From Eulemur rufifrons (taxonomy: Eukaryota > Chordata > Mammalia > Primates > Lemuridae): a stretch of 64,000 nt of DNA. The notes below the pieces were generated by a model. It did no database searches. It was not told where the DNA came from and saw nothing but the letters and a program-made list of their open reading frames with translations. Below, in pieces: positions 11,206 through 23,276 of the stretch. A program made the translations under genes and the position numbers. The stretch is from contig NC_090989.1 of NCBI RefSeq assembly GCF_041146395.1, forward strand, positions 249,974,843-250,038,842, in the 5' to 3' direction. The first letter of the stretch is position 1; the number at the start of each line of letters is the position of its first letter.

Positions 11206-12299
11206 GTGAAAGAAGAATTACATGAACCTCAGGTCTTACCCAACACCAAGTTTCACTAAGGATTAATGAAATAGACATGTGACAAACAGCATTTGTTTCT
11301 GGAAGGACCTTGATCTATCAGTTGCAGCTTCCAAAAAGTTCCTATGCTGGGACGTGTTTTAGTTTCAGAGTAACTAATGGTTGAGCACTCAGTATGCATG
11401 TAGTCAAAGCTTGGAGAAGGCCATTTAGTTTTATGGTTTCTTAGGTTTTGTACTTGGCTAGTTTTGCACTTGAGTAGTTGTTCAGGTGACTTCCATTCTT
11501 CAGTTAGCTGAATCCCGTAATAATGTGCTGCCAACCAAGATGTGCCACTAGGTCTTCTGGCGTGGGTGCCCCTAGTTCTTCCTGATGTCACACCAATCAC
11601 CCTGGCCCCTGCCTCCCTTTTCCTACTTAAGTCCCCACACTCAGTACCTGTGCCTAATGGCAGACATCTCTGTTTTATTGCTACTTGACCTGAGGGAGAG
11701 AGGGTTGGAGAAGATTTTGACCCAACTGGATGTTCCTGCAGTACAACAGCCAATTACACTACCAGTCGTCCAGAGGTACCTGTACCAGGTTTGGAGCACT
11801 CTTGGATTTGCTCCCACATTTGAACCAGTCTTCCCCTTGCCACATTTTGACAAGTGTTTCCTTTTTCAAATAACTTCACATGCATTTCATGTTCCAGCAA
11901 TGGAAGAGGAGGGGATGCCTTCGCTTTAAGTCTAGCCTATAGTCCAGCCAACTTATTTTAAAAAGCAATTATATAAAAGAATTTCCATCCAATTAATTGA
12001 TATATCTATAAAGTTCACTACCTGGGGAAAAAAATAATGTTAAATACTGACATTGAAGTGGGACCCTACAAAAAACAAGACTGATCCAACTAAAATTGTC
12101 CTCATGAGGGATGATGCCAACATTTTAAAATTTCAAATCACCTTGATTGCTGTTATGATGAAGCTAAGTTTTAAATATCAGTTGTCTTTTAAAAGAGCCT
12201 TTTATTTTCTGTATATCTTTTCACTGAAATTGGACTTTCTAACTTTTGGTTATCTCTTGACCTTAGCTCACCATGAGTAAATCCTAACTTATTTTTTAC
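11206..12299. other. Non-repetitive segment with two overlapping open frames
   Basis: I recognise no repeat family here. The minus strand has a 165-codon open frame (11256-11753) and the plus strand a 114-codon one (11585-11929). They overlap antisense and neither shows a known domain, signal peptide or membrane span. Composition is more G/C-rich than the surroundings at 11500-11870, which lengthens chance frames. Old retroviral sequence or chance are both possible, and I would not call a gene. Confidence 0.35.
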
Positions 12300-13170
12300 A
12301 TAGATTCAGTTGAAACCCAAGTATATCCACCCAATTCCATTTCATTATCTCATTCTTTAGAAATAATCATTCACCTGATTCTGACATTCATCATTCTCAT
12401 GCATCTTGCATAAATTTACTACATATGCAATTTCCATTAATACTATGAATAATATTTTGCATATTTTTATATAAATGGTGTCATATTTTATGTACAATTT
12501 TACAGCCACATTTTTATTCAAAATTATGGTGTGATTTTTCTAGTGATACTTATAGCCAATGTCCATTCATTTCCAATGCTGTATAATACTTCATTGTATT
12601 AACCTTCATAATTTATTTGTTCCTCTTGCTATTTGATATGAAGGTTGCTTCCAGTTTTGTAGTATTTATAAATAATACTTCAATTAACATTCCTGTATAA
12701 GACTCTGAATATAAAATCAAATTTTCTTTAGGGTTATAGTAGCCAGTGGGAGTGTATACATATTTTCAACGTTATTAAATAGTGACAAATTTCTTTGCCA
12801 TGTGATAGAAACAAGTATTCCTATCCACTCCAGAAGTGAATAAGCATTCCTATTTTCCCACAAGCTCATCAAAAGTTGGTACAGTCAGATTTGTTTTTTC
12901 TTTCCAATTTTTTTTTTTATTTAACTGTATCCAGCAGTTTTGAAATGACATTTCATTGTTTTATAAACAATGGATCATTAGTAATCCTGTGTCTCTCTTC
13001 TCTACTGGGAATTGCAATTGATTATATAAACGATATTTTAAAAATTAATTTTCATGTTCACAGCTGCTCTTTATTTCCCATACTTTTGCCATGTCCAGTC
13101 TTTCTGCTAGTGAAAAAAATCTTTGAGTGGTAAACTCTTAATCTTCATATGCCTTGAAATATCCCTATTT
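12300..13170 (-). mobile_element. Ancient L1M fragment, antisense
   Basis: The plus strand reads like the antisense of old mammalian L1 3' regions: 'tataaatggtgtcatattttatgtacaa', 'ccattcatttccaatgctgtataatacttcattgta' in adjoining pieces, then 'gaaggttgcttccagttttg' and 'gggttatagtagccagtgggagtgtata'. It is too decayed for a protein. It may continue beyond the Alu at 13184. Confidence 0.6.
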
Positions 13171-13179
13171 TAACCTAAT

Positions 13180-13183
<4 letters not shown>

Positions 13184-13213
<30 letters not shown>

Positions 13214-13529
13214 TTGAGACAGAGTCTCACTTTGTTGCCCAGGCTAGAGTGAGTGCCGTGGCGTCAGCCTAGCTCACAGCAACCTCAGACTCCTCGGCTT
13301 AAGCGATCCTACTGCCTCAGCCTCCCGAGTAGCTGGGACTACAGGCATGCGCCACTATGCCCGGCTAATTTTTTCTATATAGATTTTTAGTTGTCCATAT
13401 AATGTCTTTCCATTTTTAGTAGAGACGGGGTCTCGCTCAGGCTGGTCTCGAACTCCTGACCTTGAGCAATCCACCCGCCTCGGCCTCCCAGAGTGCTAGG
13501 ATTACAGGCGTGAGCCACCGCGCCCGGCC
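13184..13529 (-). mobile_element. Lemur Alu, antisense
   Basis: A T tract, then 'gagacagagtctcactttg' and the lemur signature, ending 'ccaccgcgcccggcc'. The duplication 'cctaattctt' is at 13174-13183 and 13530-13539 without mismatch. The string 'cttaagcgatcctactgcc' puts it in the same subgroup as the copies at 7864 and 58950. The right part lacks a few bases ('ctcgctcaggctgg' without the usual 'ttg' block). Confidence 0.97.
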
Positions 13530-13539
13530 CCTAATTCTT

Positions 13540-14210
13540 GAATTATAGAATATGTGAGTATAGAATGATAGGTTGGTAGTTTTTAGATATGTTTAATATG
13601 ACTCTCCATTTTCTCTTGACATTTATTTTATTGAGAGTTCTATTTTAAACCTAATTGTCATTTTTATAGGTAATCTGCTTTTTTCTGTGTGATAACTTGA
13701 AGATTTTTTTCTTTATCCTTGATATTATTAAATGTCTACTTTTATATGCCAAGCATTCTTCACAATGTATATCTTAATCCATATAAGAAACCTCTGTATT
13801 TTTATAGATATTCTACAGCTCCATTGAAATCTATCTTGAACATTTATTTTTATTTATTCTGTCTGTAACTTGAAGTATACTTTTTGCCCCCTAAGAACTT
13901 GGGTCTTTCTCGAATTCTTGAAAAGTCTCTCAGTCTCTTTCCCTAATGGTTTTATTTTTATCAAATTTATGCTATAACCTCATTTAGAAGAGTCATGTAG
14001 TTCTCTGAAGTTTCCTGGGAAATGTAACAGTTGCCATCAGTAACCTCTAACGTCCTTCTTTTCAAAGGAAACCATCTTTCTTTCTATTCATAGATAATTT
14101 TAGTATTTGCCTCCACACCTCTTAATAAAATGGTCATATTACTATTTAATTTTTCAGTTTTAAGCACGGTCAATACCAACATATCACCATAGTGGGCAAG
14201 ACTTGAGCTT
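13540..14210. other. Possible continuation of old antisense L1, otherwise unannotated
   Basis: T-rich DNA such as 'gaagatttttttctttatccttgatatt' suggests antisense L1M 5' sequence, but matches are too vague to name. No exon seen. Confidence 0.3.
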
Positions 14211-14214
14211 TCCT

Positions 14215-14775
14215 TCCTCTTGTTGCCTTGAGTACACACATGCACAGGTCCTTTTTGACCCCCTCTGAGTCACGCCCTCAAGTAATCCCTGCCTGAAGTG
14301 CAGGCAAAACCAGTGACTTGCTTCTAGCCCATACAATATGACAAGGGTGAAGGATATTTTTGCATATGTGCTTAAGGTCCAAATAAGTTAGATTTGAGTT
14401 TATCAAAAGGGAGCCCATCCAGGGTAGGCTTGACTTAATCAGGTGAAATTCTTTACCAGAGGGAATGGGGTACTCCTTAAGGTCAGAGATGCTCCCCTAA
14501 TGACCTTGAAGAAACGAGCAACTGTGAATTCTACAGTCACAGGCAAATGAACTCTTCCAACAACCTGAGGAAATTTGAAAATGGATCTTTCTTCAGATGA
14601 CCATTTATCCCAGCCAACACCTTGACTGAAGCCTTAGAAGACCCCAACCAAAGAGTCCTGCTGAGCTGTGCCTGGACTCCTAACCAGCAAAAACTGTGAG
14701 ATAATTAGTCCGTATTGTTCAAAATCCCTAAATTTGTAGTACTTGATTAACAGCAGTAGAAAACTAGTACCCCTT
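14215..14775 (+). mobile_element. Probable ancient LTR or MER repeat
   Basis: The right end, 'gcctggactcctaacc', 'aaaactgtgagataatta' and 'cagcagtagaaaactagtac', closely follows the 3' ends of several mammalian LTR/MER consensus sequences that finish 'actgtgagataataaa...gcaatagaaaactaatac'. Further left, 'ggcttgacttaatcaggtga' and 'caacaccttgactgaagcc' fit the same type. Boundaries and family are unsure. Confidence 0.55.
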
Positions 14776-16166
14776 TCCTTCTCAACTTCCCAAATAGTTA
14801 TAGTTTCTATTTCATAAATTTTAACTGTTTATAAGCTCCCAATTAGCAAATACTTTTTACACATGTGATTACTATAGCTACTTTTCCTTCACGCAGCGAA
14901 ACTAATCATTACTTTGCCCCCTTTTTTTTGGTATGTATTTTCAATTGCCTTCTTTTCCTCTCATGAGATTGAAATACATTAAGTATTCTATTAGTTTCAT
15001 TATTCTGGGTCTATGCCAAAGTTTTCTGGTTTGATCTAATTTGAATTGGTGACCCTCTATTCCTAGTACATGGCGGACACGTTGTTAGCTCCCTTCAGGA
15101 TCATCCTGTAGATTCACTGACTTCTTCCCTGTGTTTTGGAGGCTGTTTCCTAAATCACATTCATTCTTCTTCCTTACCCACTAGTTTTGTGGATCATATC
15201 TTCCAGGGGCTTCAAGCCTTTATTCTACCTAGTAATTCTATTAACATTTTGGCTGAGTATATAATTGTAGTTAGAAATAAATGTTGAAGTCATCTAAATA
15301 CCTTCTAGAGTTGCTGTAGGGAAGAACAAAGGTATTCTAATTCATACTCCTCTGTATGTAGCCTATCTTTCCCTTCCTGGAGATTGAGAAATTTCTCTTA
15401 GTCTATAGTGTTTGAAATTTTAAATTGATGTGCTTTGATAGTTTATATGAGGATGATTTGGTTTTGCTTTTAAGTCTTATTTATACCTACTTTTTGATTG
15501 TTTTCTCTTTTTTAATTTTATATATTTCATATATATACTCATATGTAGTACATCAAAGTATGAACTCATAGCACCACCTTGACTGAAATAAATTTCTTTA
15601 GAATGTCAAAACCAAAAAGAAAACACTAAATTAAATAATTGCATGTTTAAAGTTTTGAAACCTATTTTTATTAATAAAATTATACTGAGGCAAATAAAAT
15701 ATAAAGCATTAGGCACTTAAAATCTGAATTTGCAAAAAATATTTTCTCATTATACCAGTAAAACTCTACTTGTCTCCTATTGAAATTCACCCTTAGTCAG
15801 ATTTTCAATTTCTTTACATCTAAATGGGAAAATTAGACTATATATTGTTAAACTTATTATTAGGTGAATTTAAAAGTACTTAATAGAATTTTCAACTTTA
15901 AGGGGCTCAATTAAAATAAAAATGTCTCTTGGGTCCCGGGATAAAGAAAGAGAGTTTTAATATTTATGAAAATGCTAAGAATAGAACAATTCAGGAAGGG
16001 TAATAAAAATTTAAATCATGGTCTATATTTGTCAAAGGGAAATTAACAAACCACATAACTTTGCTAAAAGAGAATGTTTGAAAAATATCTCAGAATATTG
16101 TGGCCTATTCTTTCATTTCGTTTCTGGGATGCTGATTACTTGGTAATGAGAGACAAAAGTTCTCAT
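14776..16166. other. Unannotated, T-rich, possible antisense L1 remnants
   Basis: Around 15010-15480 blocks such as 'tgttttggaggctgtttcc' recall the antisense 5' part of very old L1 elements, but I cannot support a family call. The rest is featureless A/T-rich DNA. Confidence 0.3.
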
Positions 16167-16179
16167 TTAGTTAACATCT

Positions 16180-16506
16180 CTCTTTTTTTTTTTGAGACAG
16201 AGTCTTACTCTGTTGCCCAGGCTAGAGTGCCGTGGCGTCAGCCTAGCTCACAGCAACCTCAAACTCCTGGGCTCAAGCAATCCTTCTGCCTCAGCCTCCC
16301 GAGTAGCTGGGATACAGGCATGTGCCACCATGCCCGGCTAATTTTTTCTATATATATTTTTAGATGTGCATATAATTTCTTTCTATTTTTAGTAGAGACG
16401 GGGGTCTGGCTCTTGCTCAGGCTGGTCTCGAACTCCTGAGCTCAAACCATACCGCCTCGGCCTCCCAGAGTGCTAGGATTACAGGCGTGAGCCACCGCAC
16501 CTGGCC
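16180..16506 (-). mobile_element. Lemur Alu, antisense
   Basis: It runs from a short T tract to 'ccaccgcacctggcc', with duplication 'ttagttaacatct' at 16167-16179 and 16507-16519. It lacks the repeated 'gtga' block before 'gccgtggcg', and one base is lost in 'gctgggatacagg'. The 121-codon plus-strand open frame at 16074-16439 is largely antisense Alu translation and is not a gene. Confidence 0.97.
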
Positions 16507-16519
16507 TTAGTTAACATCT

Positions 16520-17010
16520 TAAAAACAAAGAAAAATGATCAAAATATGAATGGTTAATATTCATCCATCCTCCAAAACAAATATTTAAATGAGAACATGG
16601 GAAAAATGTGTTTTACTCCTAATAACAAAATTATTGATTTATGTATACTTAGAATATTTCCAAAATGATATGCAAAAGTGTTGAGCTTTTTTCATTATGA
16701 ATTTGCACTGATAAAATATTTGAAATAAAAATACCTGTATGAATTAATTATATCAAAACCATGAGACTAAATGGAAAATCCAAGAAATAATAATAAACTG
16801 TTGGTAGAATTTAGAACAATTTACTTTTGCTTTTGAGATGTTAAGGAATCTGACTCAGAATGTCTTTAACTATGAAGCTTAACTTTTATTTCTATATCCA
16901 TATCTAACTCTGTAATTCTTGCCCCCAAATCAATATAAGAACATTTTACATGTGAAATAATAAGGCAAGTTATATGTATTCTTAAGTTTTTATTTTTATG
17001 GGCCAAATTC
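16520..17010. other. Unannotated AT-rich DNA
   Basis: Nothing recognised. Confidence 0.4.
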
Positions 17011-17600
17011 TTTTCATATTTTTTATTTTAATCCACATCACAAAATTCTGTGGTTTTCCAGAAGAGGAAACTTAAGGTCAGGGAAGTTAAATGTTGACAA
17101 AGACTCTCTCCTAGGCCAAAACTTTAGTCAGGCTCCTCTGAGTCCTCTGTTTGACTAGGCCCAAACTTGGGCTTCCCTCTTTGCCCCTGCTGAATTCAAT
17201 TTGAACAAGGATCCTGCTAAGTCAGTTTATCAAAAATCCCCCACCGTTCACATCTGGCCACCCTAGCAAAAATCCTATCAAATCAGTTTAGCCAGAAACC
17301 TCTTATCTTTCATGTTTCCTCTTGGTAATTTCCCACCCACTGACCACCTCCCTGCTTCTTGATTGTAAATCCCCACTTGTCCTTGTTGGAGTAAGAGTTG
17401 AGTTCAATCCTCTGCCCTAGTGCAAGACCTTGTTGCAGTGGTCCTTATACCTACTGCTGTAGACTACCTTAAATAAAGCCTCTTATCATCTTTAACAAGT
17501 GTTGTGAATAATTTTTTAACACTACATTGCTCAGGCCTATACAGCTAGTAAGTGGTAGATGAGAATAGAACATAAATCTAACACCCAAACTTTTTTATTT
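17011..17600 (-). mobile_element. MIR SINE split by an LTR
   Basis: 'cacaaaattctgtgg', 'agaggaaacttaagg' and 'cagggaagttaaatg' (17038-17095), continuing after the insert as 'tgctcaggcctatacagctagtaagtggtagatgagaatagaac' (from about 17528), are the antisense MIR core in order. The LTR at 17125-17523 interrupts it. Confidence 0.7.
17125..17523 (+). mobile_element. Solo endogenous retrovirus LTR inside a MIR
   Basis: A compact block of about 400 bp with 'caggctcctctgag' at the left, an AATAAA at 17472-17477 and a right end 'gtgttgtgaataatttttt'. The G/C content and the order of promoter-like and poly(A) parts fit an LTR, and the left and right parts of a MIR lie directly outside it. No internal retroviral sequence is present. 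The family name is not certain. Confidence 0.65.
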
Positions 17601-19650
17601 TGCCCCATACATCTCAGTTTTCACTCAGATATCTTCATAAACTAATTTCAATGAATATATGATCGACTCTACTGACAAAAGAGATAGCGAGAGTAATGGC
17701 TTCATAGTTTCCACATGATTTTCAAGACTATGAAAACTGGCATATAAAGCATAAACTCACACCCTCCTCCTCCCCATCTTGAAACTCAAGAGTGGGAAAG
17801 TGGTTCATTCAATCTTGAGGTAAGCTAGAGTTCCTACAAAGCTTTTTGTCTTTTAGTAGTTCTGAATCCTGGTAGGTAGCATTCTCTGTTATGGGAGGGA
17901 AAACCCAGAGCAAGCGCTGTAAGTGGGATTTGATTTTCCTAAGCTTTTGCATCTGCACCTAAAAAACAAGTGTGAGCCCCTTAGTATGCCCCAGTTGTGT
18001 TCCCATAGATATGTTTCTAGCCCTATTCCTATTCCCTGTCTTTACCCAACACATCTCCCAGAGACATTCTGGTCTCTACCTCATTCCCAGAAATCACCAG
18101 AGCTTTAACTTAGAAAGTACTTGACTTTGTCACCCTAGACTAAGGTCTATTTATATGAAAATTTCAGGCAGTTTTGCTTGTTTATTTTTGTCATGCTACT
18201 AATTACCTCACCTTGCAAAGCTAAGTGAAACAGGGGCCCTGGAGACACAGCAGTCTGTTTTTTTGTTGTTGTTGTTTCTATTATACAATGATTAACTTTT
18301 GCAGAAAACTTACAAGCTCTAAAAAAATTCAGTATCTTTTAATGTAGAAAAAGTTTAGAAAAATGAGTTTTCCCTTTTAGGCATGATAGTGAAATGATGT
18401 CTTTTCTTACTGGTTTAGAGAACATGAGCATGGACAATGCAACATAAAGTGGATGACTGTGTGTCTTCTTTTCCCTTGCAAAGCATGTACCAGAATCCTT
18501 ACAGAAATCTGCCTGACTGAGGAATTATTTTTTAAATGTCTAGAGCAAAATAATTCTCTCAAACTATTTATGATTCAGACTCAATAGAATAATCATTAAA
18601 ACTCTTAAGTATTCCAAGCTTCTGGATAAATAAAAGGTTTTTCCTCAACATTTGTAGAAAAGCCCAGAATATCACCTCTGTGCAGAGGGTAATATCTGAC
18701 ACTGTCAGGCTTTCTTGTTTGTATTTCACACAATCATCTTCTTTCTCAACATAAAGATGTTCCCTTAATCACCAAAGTTATCTAGATTTCAAACATTTTT
18801 TAATAGCAGCTCATAGAATTACTAATTTAATAAATACTTTCTTTCTCTTTATTATCCCAACTTTGAGAAACAGAAAGGTTATAAATTTAAAGCAATAAAA
18901 AAGTTAACAAGTTTTTTGGTTTCTGAATTCATTAATTTTTGTCTTTAAACATGGAATCTCTCCTCACATGATACTGTCTACCATCACAGGCTTTGTTTTT
19001 GCTATGTTAGTGCCAGTTGCACTGATATTTATTCTTTGAACCTATCTTTCATTTACTAAGAGAAACGTCATAAAAAATTAACAATCAAGGAAAGCATTAA
19101 GTAATCTGTGAAAGCATAAATAAGAAAATTAAGATAATTATTCTATATAGTGGTTCAGTGACTTCTTTGTCTTTGCTAAACTTACTAATCAAAAATATTT
19201 GCAGGAAGAAAAGGATTTGTATTATGTTTATGTCTGCATAAAATGCTAAAAGGAGAATTTATTACCGACTATTCAAAGACATCACACTGTTGCATACGTT
19301 ATAGGGTAAAGAGATGATGTATTTGTAGTAATGGGAATGTTTACATTATTTGTGGTTTGTGATAAATATGATAAATATGTAGAGTAATGTTCAGTTTTAG
19401 TGAGATAGGTACATAAGTAAAAAAACAAATTTTGTGCATTTTCAGATTTTTTGTCCAATAAAACATTTTCTTTTCTAATTAGCAAAATCATGTATTAGAG
19501 CCATAAAATGCCTTTGTTCCTGAATATTGTGCTTATGATGAATTTGGAGTTAACCATCATGTATGGCAGTGGGACCTATTGTAATGGTACCATGCAACTA
19601 TACAGTTATTAAAAGTAATAATTTAATAATAAATGCAAATATGTTATTGC
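17601..19650. other. Unannotated DNA
   Basis: About 2 kb with no convincing repeat or exon. Short open frames of 60-70 codons are at chance level. Confidence 0.4.
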
Positions 19651-19659
19651 ATATTTTCA

Positions 19660-19815
19660 AGACTCTGTCTTAAATATTTAATGGCTTTTTCTATTTAAGT
19701 TTCACAAAACATTTATCAGATAGTTATTACTATATTTTACAGGCACTATATTAAGAATATTAATCCACCAAGCAAATGGTGGAGCCCTCAGAACAAAACC
19801 CATTTGTTCCCCTTG
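19660..19815 (-). mobile_element. Probable MIR SINE, antisense
   Basis: 'aagtttcacaaaacatttatcagatagttattactatattttacagg' followed by 'aagcaaatggtggagccctcagaac' follows the antisense MIR order (bases deposited in several short matches). Strongly diverged. Confidence 0.5.
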
Positions 19816-20960
19816 TTGTTATAGTGCCTGTCAATTATATTTTAGAAACATTCACATAAATGTTAACTATCAGAGTGTATTTCCTGATTTCTAAGGAATT
19901 AGAATCTCAGAGAAAAAATTTAAAGGATACAAAAACTATTAGATATATATTTCTTGATTAAAACACACGGCATTTTTTATTAAAATTTAACTTCTTAAAA
20001 CAAAGCAAAACAATACCAAAAATGTACACTATAATTTGGAAAATTATTAATTATTAAAATTATTTAATTTTAGGGGAAATGAAGCAAAACAGTGTAGTAA
20101 AACTGCAAGGATGTGTGTTTTCTGCATTGTACTTTTTTAAAATTGGAGCTAAGTAAATGAAGAAACAACCATTTTCTTTTAAATTTTTTATTCTTTTAGT
20201 TGACATATTATATAGGCTCTTAAAATTTTGATACCTAACTGCTCTAAGTAAGCATTTGCACGACTAGTCAATTCCCATAACTATGGATCAAGAGAATTGA
20301 CAGAAACTGGCATAGGAGAGAGCTGGAGAGTAATGATGCTGCCATCTGTATAATGATCACAAAACTAAATTCAAGCCCCTGTTAATATTAATATCATCTA
20401 GATAGATAGGAGTTCATTAAAAACTTGAGATCTTTCAATTATGATAAGAAAGTCTTGATTTTGAATATATGTTTCACATGAGCAACGAACACATTGTTTT
20501 ATACTTTATTGTTTTCTTTGTCTAAAACATTGGTTAGCATGTAACTGAGGTATAATGAACACACACTTATGAAATAAATCATTTAAGTAATATCAATACA
20601 CAACCTGATTAAGTTTTCTTATAAGTTCAGCCAGAATGACATCAAGACAGGGATCATAAAGGAAGATTGTTGATTTGACCAACTTCTACCTTAAAACTTT
20701 CATATAAAAACAAAAACAAAGACTACAATGCAAAAAAACAAATCTACTATAAAAATAGAAGGCAAAGAACAAACTGGGAAATTATTTGTAATAACATGAA
20801 ACAGCTTGCATACCAAAACCAACATAAAACTATTATAAAATAGCAAAATAAAGATGGCTATCTTAATTTAAAAACACACAGAGGCCAGGAACATATAATT
20901 AAAAGAAGAAAAATGAAAAACTTTTTAAAAATATTTAAAATACTTGGTAAGCAAATCCAT
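19816..20960. other. Mostly unannotated DNA
   Basis: No firm call. 20690-20940 is A-rich with L1-like words ('aacaaactgggaaattatttgtaa') and may be a remnant of plus-strand L1 ORF2. Confidence 0.3.
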
Positions 20961-21330
20961 CTAACTTTTTTTATTTCAATAGATTTGGGCATACAGTGTT
21001 TTATGTTACATGAATGAATTATATAATGCTGAAGTCAGGGATTTTAGTATATCCATCACCAGAATAGTGTACATTGTACCCACCAGGTAATTAATTTTTT
21101 AGCCCTCACCCGCTACCTACACTCCCCCTTTCTTAGCTTCCAATGTCAATTATACCACTTTATGATCACATATAACCAACATTTTGCTCCCACATACAAG
21201 TGAGACATGTGTAGTATTTGTTTCTCCATTCCTGAGATACTTCACTTGGGATAATGGTCTCCAGTTCCACATAAGTGGCTACAAAAGACATTATTTCATT
21301 ACTTTTTTATGGCTGAGTAGTACTCCATGG

Positions 21331-21333
<3 letters not shown>

Positions 21334-21367
<34 letters not shown>
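21334..21367. repeat. (AC)n microsatellite
   Basis: Seventeen uninterrupted AC units inside the antisense L1, directly after 'ccatggtat'. Likely polymorphic in length. Confidence 0.95.
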
Positions 21368-21371
<4 letters not shown>

Positions 21372-21570
21372 TCTTTATCCACTCATTAGTTGATGAGCAC
21401 TTAGATGGATTCCATATCTTTGCAATTGTGAATTGTGCTGCAGTAAACATTTGGATGCAAATGCCCTTTTGATATAATGACTTCTTTTCCTTTGGGGAGG
21501 TACCCAGTAGCAGTAGTATTGCTGGATCGAATGGTAAGTCTTTTTTTAGTTTTTTAAAAACTAAAAACTG

Positions 21571-21800
21571 CAGTCCCCAACCTTTTTGGCACCAGGACAA
21601 GTTTCATGGAAGACAGTTTTTCCACAGACAGGGGGAGGTGGGGTAGGCAGAGCTCAGGCGATGATGCAAGAGATAAGGAGCCGCTGTAAATACAGGTGAA
21701 GCTTCACTTCCTTGCCCGCCACTCACCTCCTGCTATGTGGCCCGCTTCGTAACAGGCCACAGAACGGTACCGGTCCACAGCCTGGGGGTTGGGGACCGCA
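21571..21800. mobile_element. hAT-Charlie type DNA transposon (MER1-like), nonautonomous
   Basis: The left end is 'cagtccccaacctttttgg' and the right end 'gggggttggggaccg', near-complementary terminal inverted repeats of the Charlie/MER1 group. The inside keeps 'acaagtttcatggaagacag' and 'cctcctgctatgtgg'. At about 230 bp it has no transposase and is an internally deleted copy. L1 antisense sequence lies on both sides, so it inserted into that L1. An 8-bp duplication is not clear. Confidence 0.85.
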
Positions 21801-23276
21801 ACTTTGATGCATCTCCATACTGTTTTCCATAGAGGTTGTACTAATTTACATTCCCACTAACAGTGCTTAAATGTTCCCTTTTCACTGCATTCACTCCAAC
21901 GTCTATTGTTTTTGATTGTTTTTGATTTATTAGCAATGGCTATTCTGATAGGGGTAAGGTGGTAACTCATTATGGTTTTAATTTACATTTCCCTGAAAAT
22001 TAGTGATGTTGAGCATTTTTTAATATGTTTTTTGGCCATTTTGTATATCTTCTTTTGAAAAAAAAAATCTGTTCTTATCTTTTGCCCACTTTTTGATGGG
22101 GTTATTTATTATTTCTTGTTGATTTGTTTGAGTTCTTGTGGATTCTGGGTATTAGTCCTTTGTCAGAGGTATAGTTTGTAAATATTTTCTCACATTCTGT
22201 AGGTGGCTTATTTATTCTGTTGATTGTTTCTTTTCTTATGAGGAAATTTTCAGTTTAATTAAGTCCCATATATTTATTTTTGTTGTTGATTTTGCTTTTG
22301 GGGTCTCATAAATTCTTTGACTAGACCAATGTCGAGAAAAGTTTTTTCTACATTTTCTTGTAGAATTTTTATGGTTTCAGATCTTACATTTAAATGTTTA
22401 ATCCATCTTGAATTAACATTTGTATATGGTGAGAGAAAGGGATCCAGCTTCATTCTTCTGCATGTGGCTATCCAGTTTTCCCGGTATCATTTATTGAGTA
22501 GGGCTTCCTTTCCCTAGTGCTTGTTTTCGTCTGCTTTGTCAAAAATCAGTTGTTTGTAATTATATAGTTTTATTTCCATATTCTCTATTGTATTCCAATG
22601 ATCTATGTGTCTACTTTTATACCAGTACCATATCTTTTTGGTTGCTCTAGCCTTGTGGTATAATTTGAAGTCAAGTAATGTGCAGTCTTCAAATTTGTTC
22701 TTTTTATTTAAGATTGCTTTGGCTATTCAGGCTCTTTTTTGATTCCATATGAAATTTAGGGGTTTTCTTCTTCTAGTTCTGTGAAAAATGATGTTGGTAT
22801 TTTGATGGGAATTCAACTGAATCTGTAAATCACTTTGGGCAATACAGATATTTTAACAGTATTGGTTCTTCCAGTCCATGAGCATGAGATTTTTTTCCAT
22901 TTATTGGTGTCATCTACGATTTTTTTCATCAATGTTTTGTAGTTCTCCTTGTAGAGATCTTTTACTTCCTTGATTAAGTATATTCCTATTTTATCTTCTT
23001 TGCAGCTATTGGAAATAGTATTGAGTTCTTGATTTGACTCTTAGCTTGTCTGTTATGAGTGTATAAAAAATTTTTTTTACTATTGATGCTATTGATTTTT
23101 GTACATTAATTTTATATCCAGCAACTTGACTGAATTTATTTATCAATTTTTGGAGAAGTCTTTAGGACTTTCTAGATATAAGATCATATCAGTAGCAAAC
23201 AAGGATATTTTGATCTCTCCTTTTCCAATTTGGATGTCCTTTATTTCTTTCTCTTCTATGATTGCTCTGCAACTTA

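Larger units (their letters stand above)
20965..23276 (-). mobile_element. Antisense 5'-truncated L1 with two later insertions
   Basis: Read on the minus strand this is the 3' half of L1 ORF2 plus a 3'UTR. The reverse-transcriptase box lies near 23180-23215, but reads FATD where FADD is required, so the catalytic pair is broken. The C-terminal text 'actccatggtata', 'gaattgtgctgcagtaaacatt' and 'ctccatactgttttcc' follows in order. The 5' truncation is at about 23276. An AC microsatellite (21334-21367) and a hAT element (21571-21800) interrupt it. It is older than the L1 at 6173, judging from substitutions and a different 3'UTR. Confidence 0.9.

Noticed and set aside
16074..16439. A 121-codon open frame on the plus strand
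   Set aside because: Most of it is the antisense strand of a lemur Alu; such frames recur wherever an Alu is inverted.
21307..21600. A 97-codon minus frame with a run of alternating Cys and Val
   Set aside because: It is decayed L1 ORF2 read through the AC microsatellite and into the hAT element.
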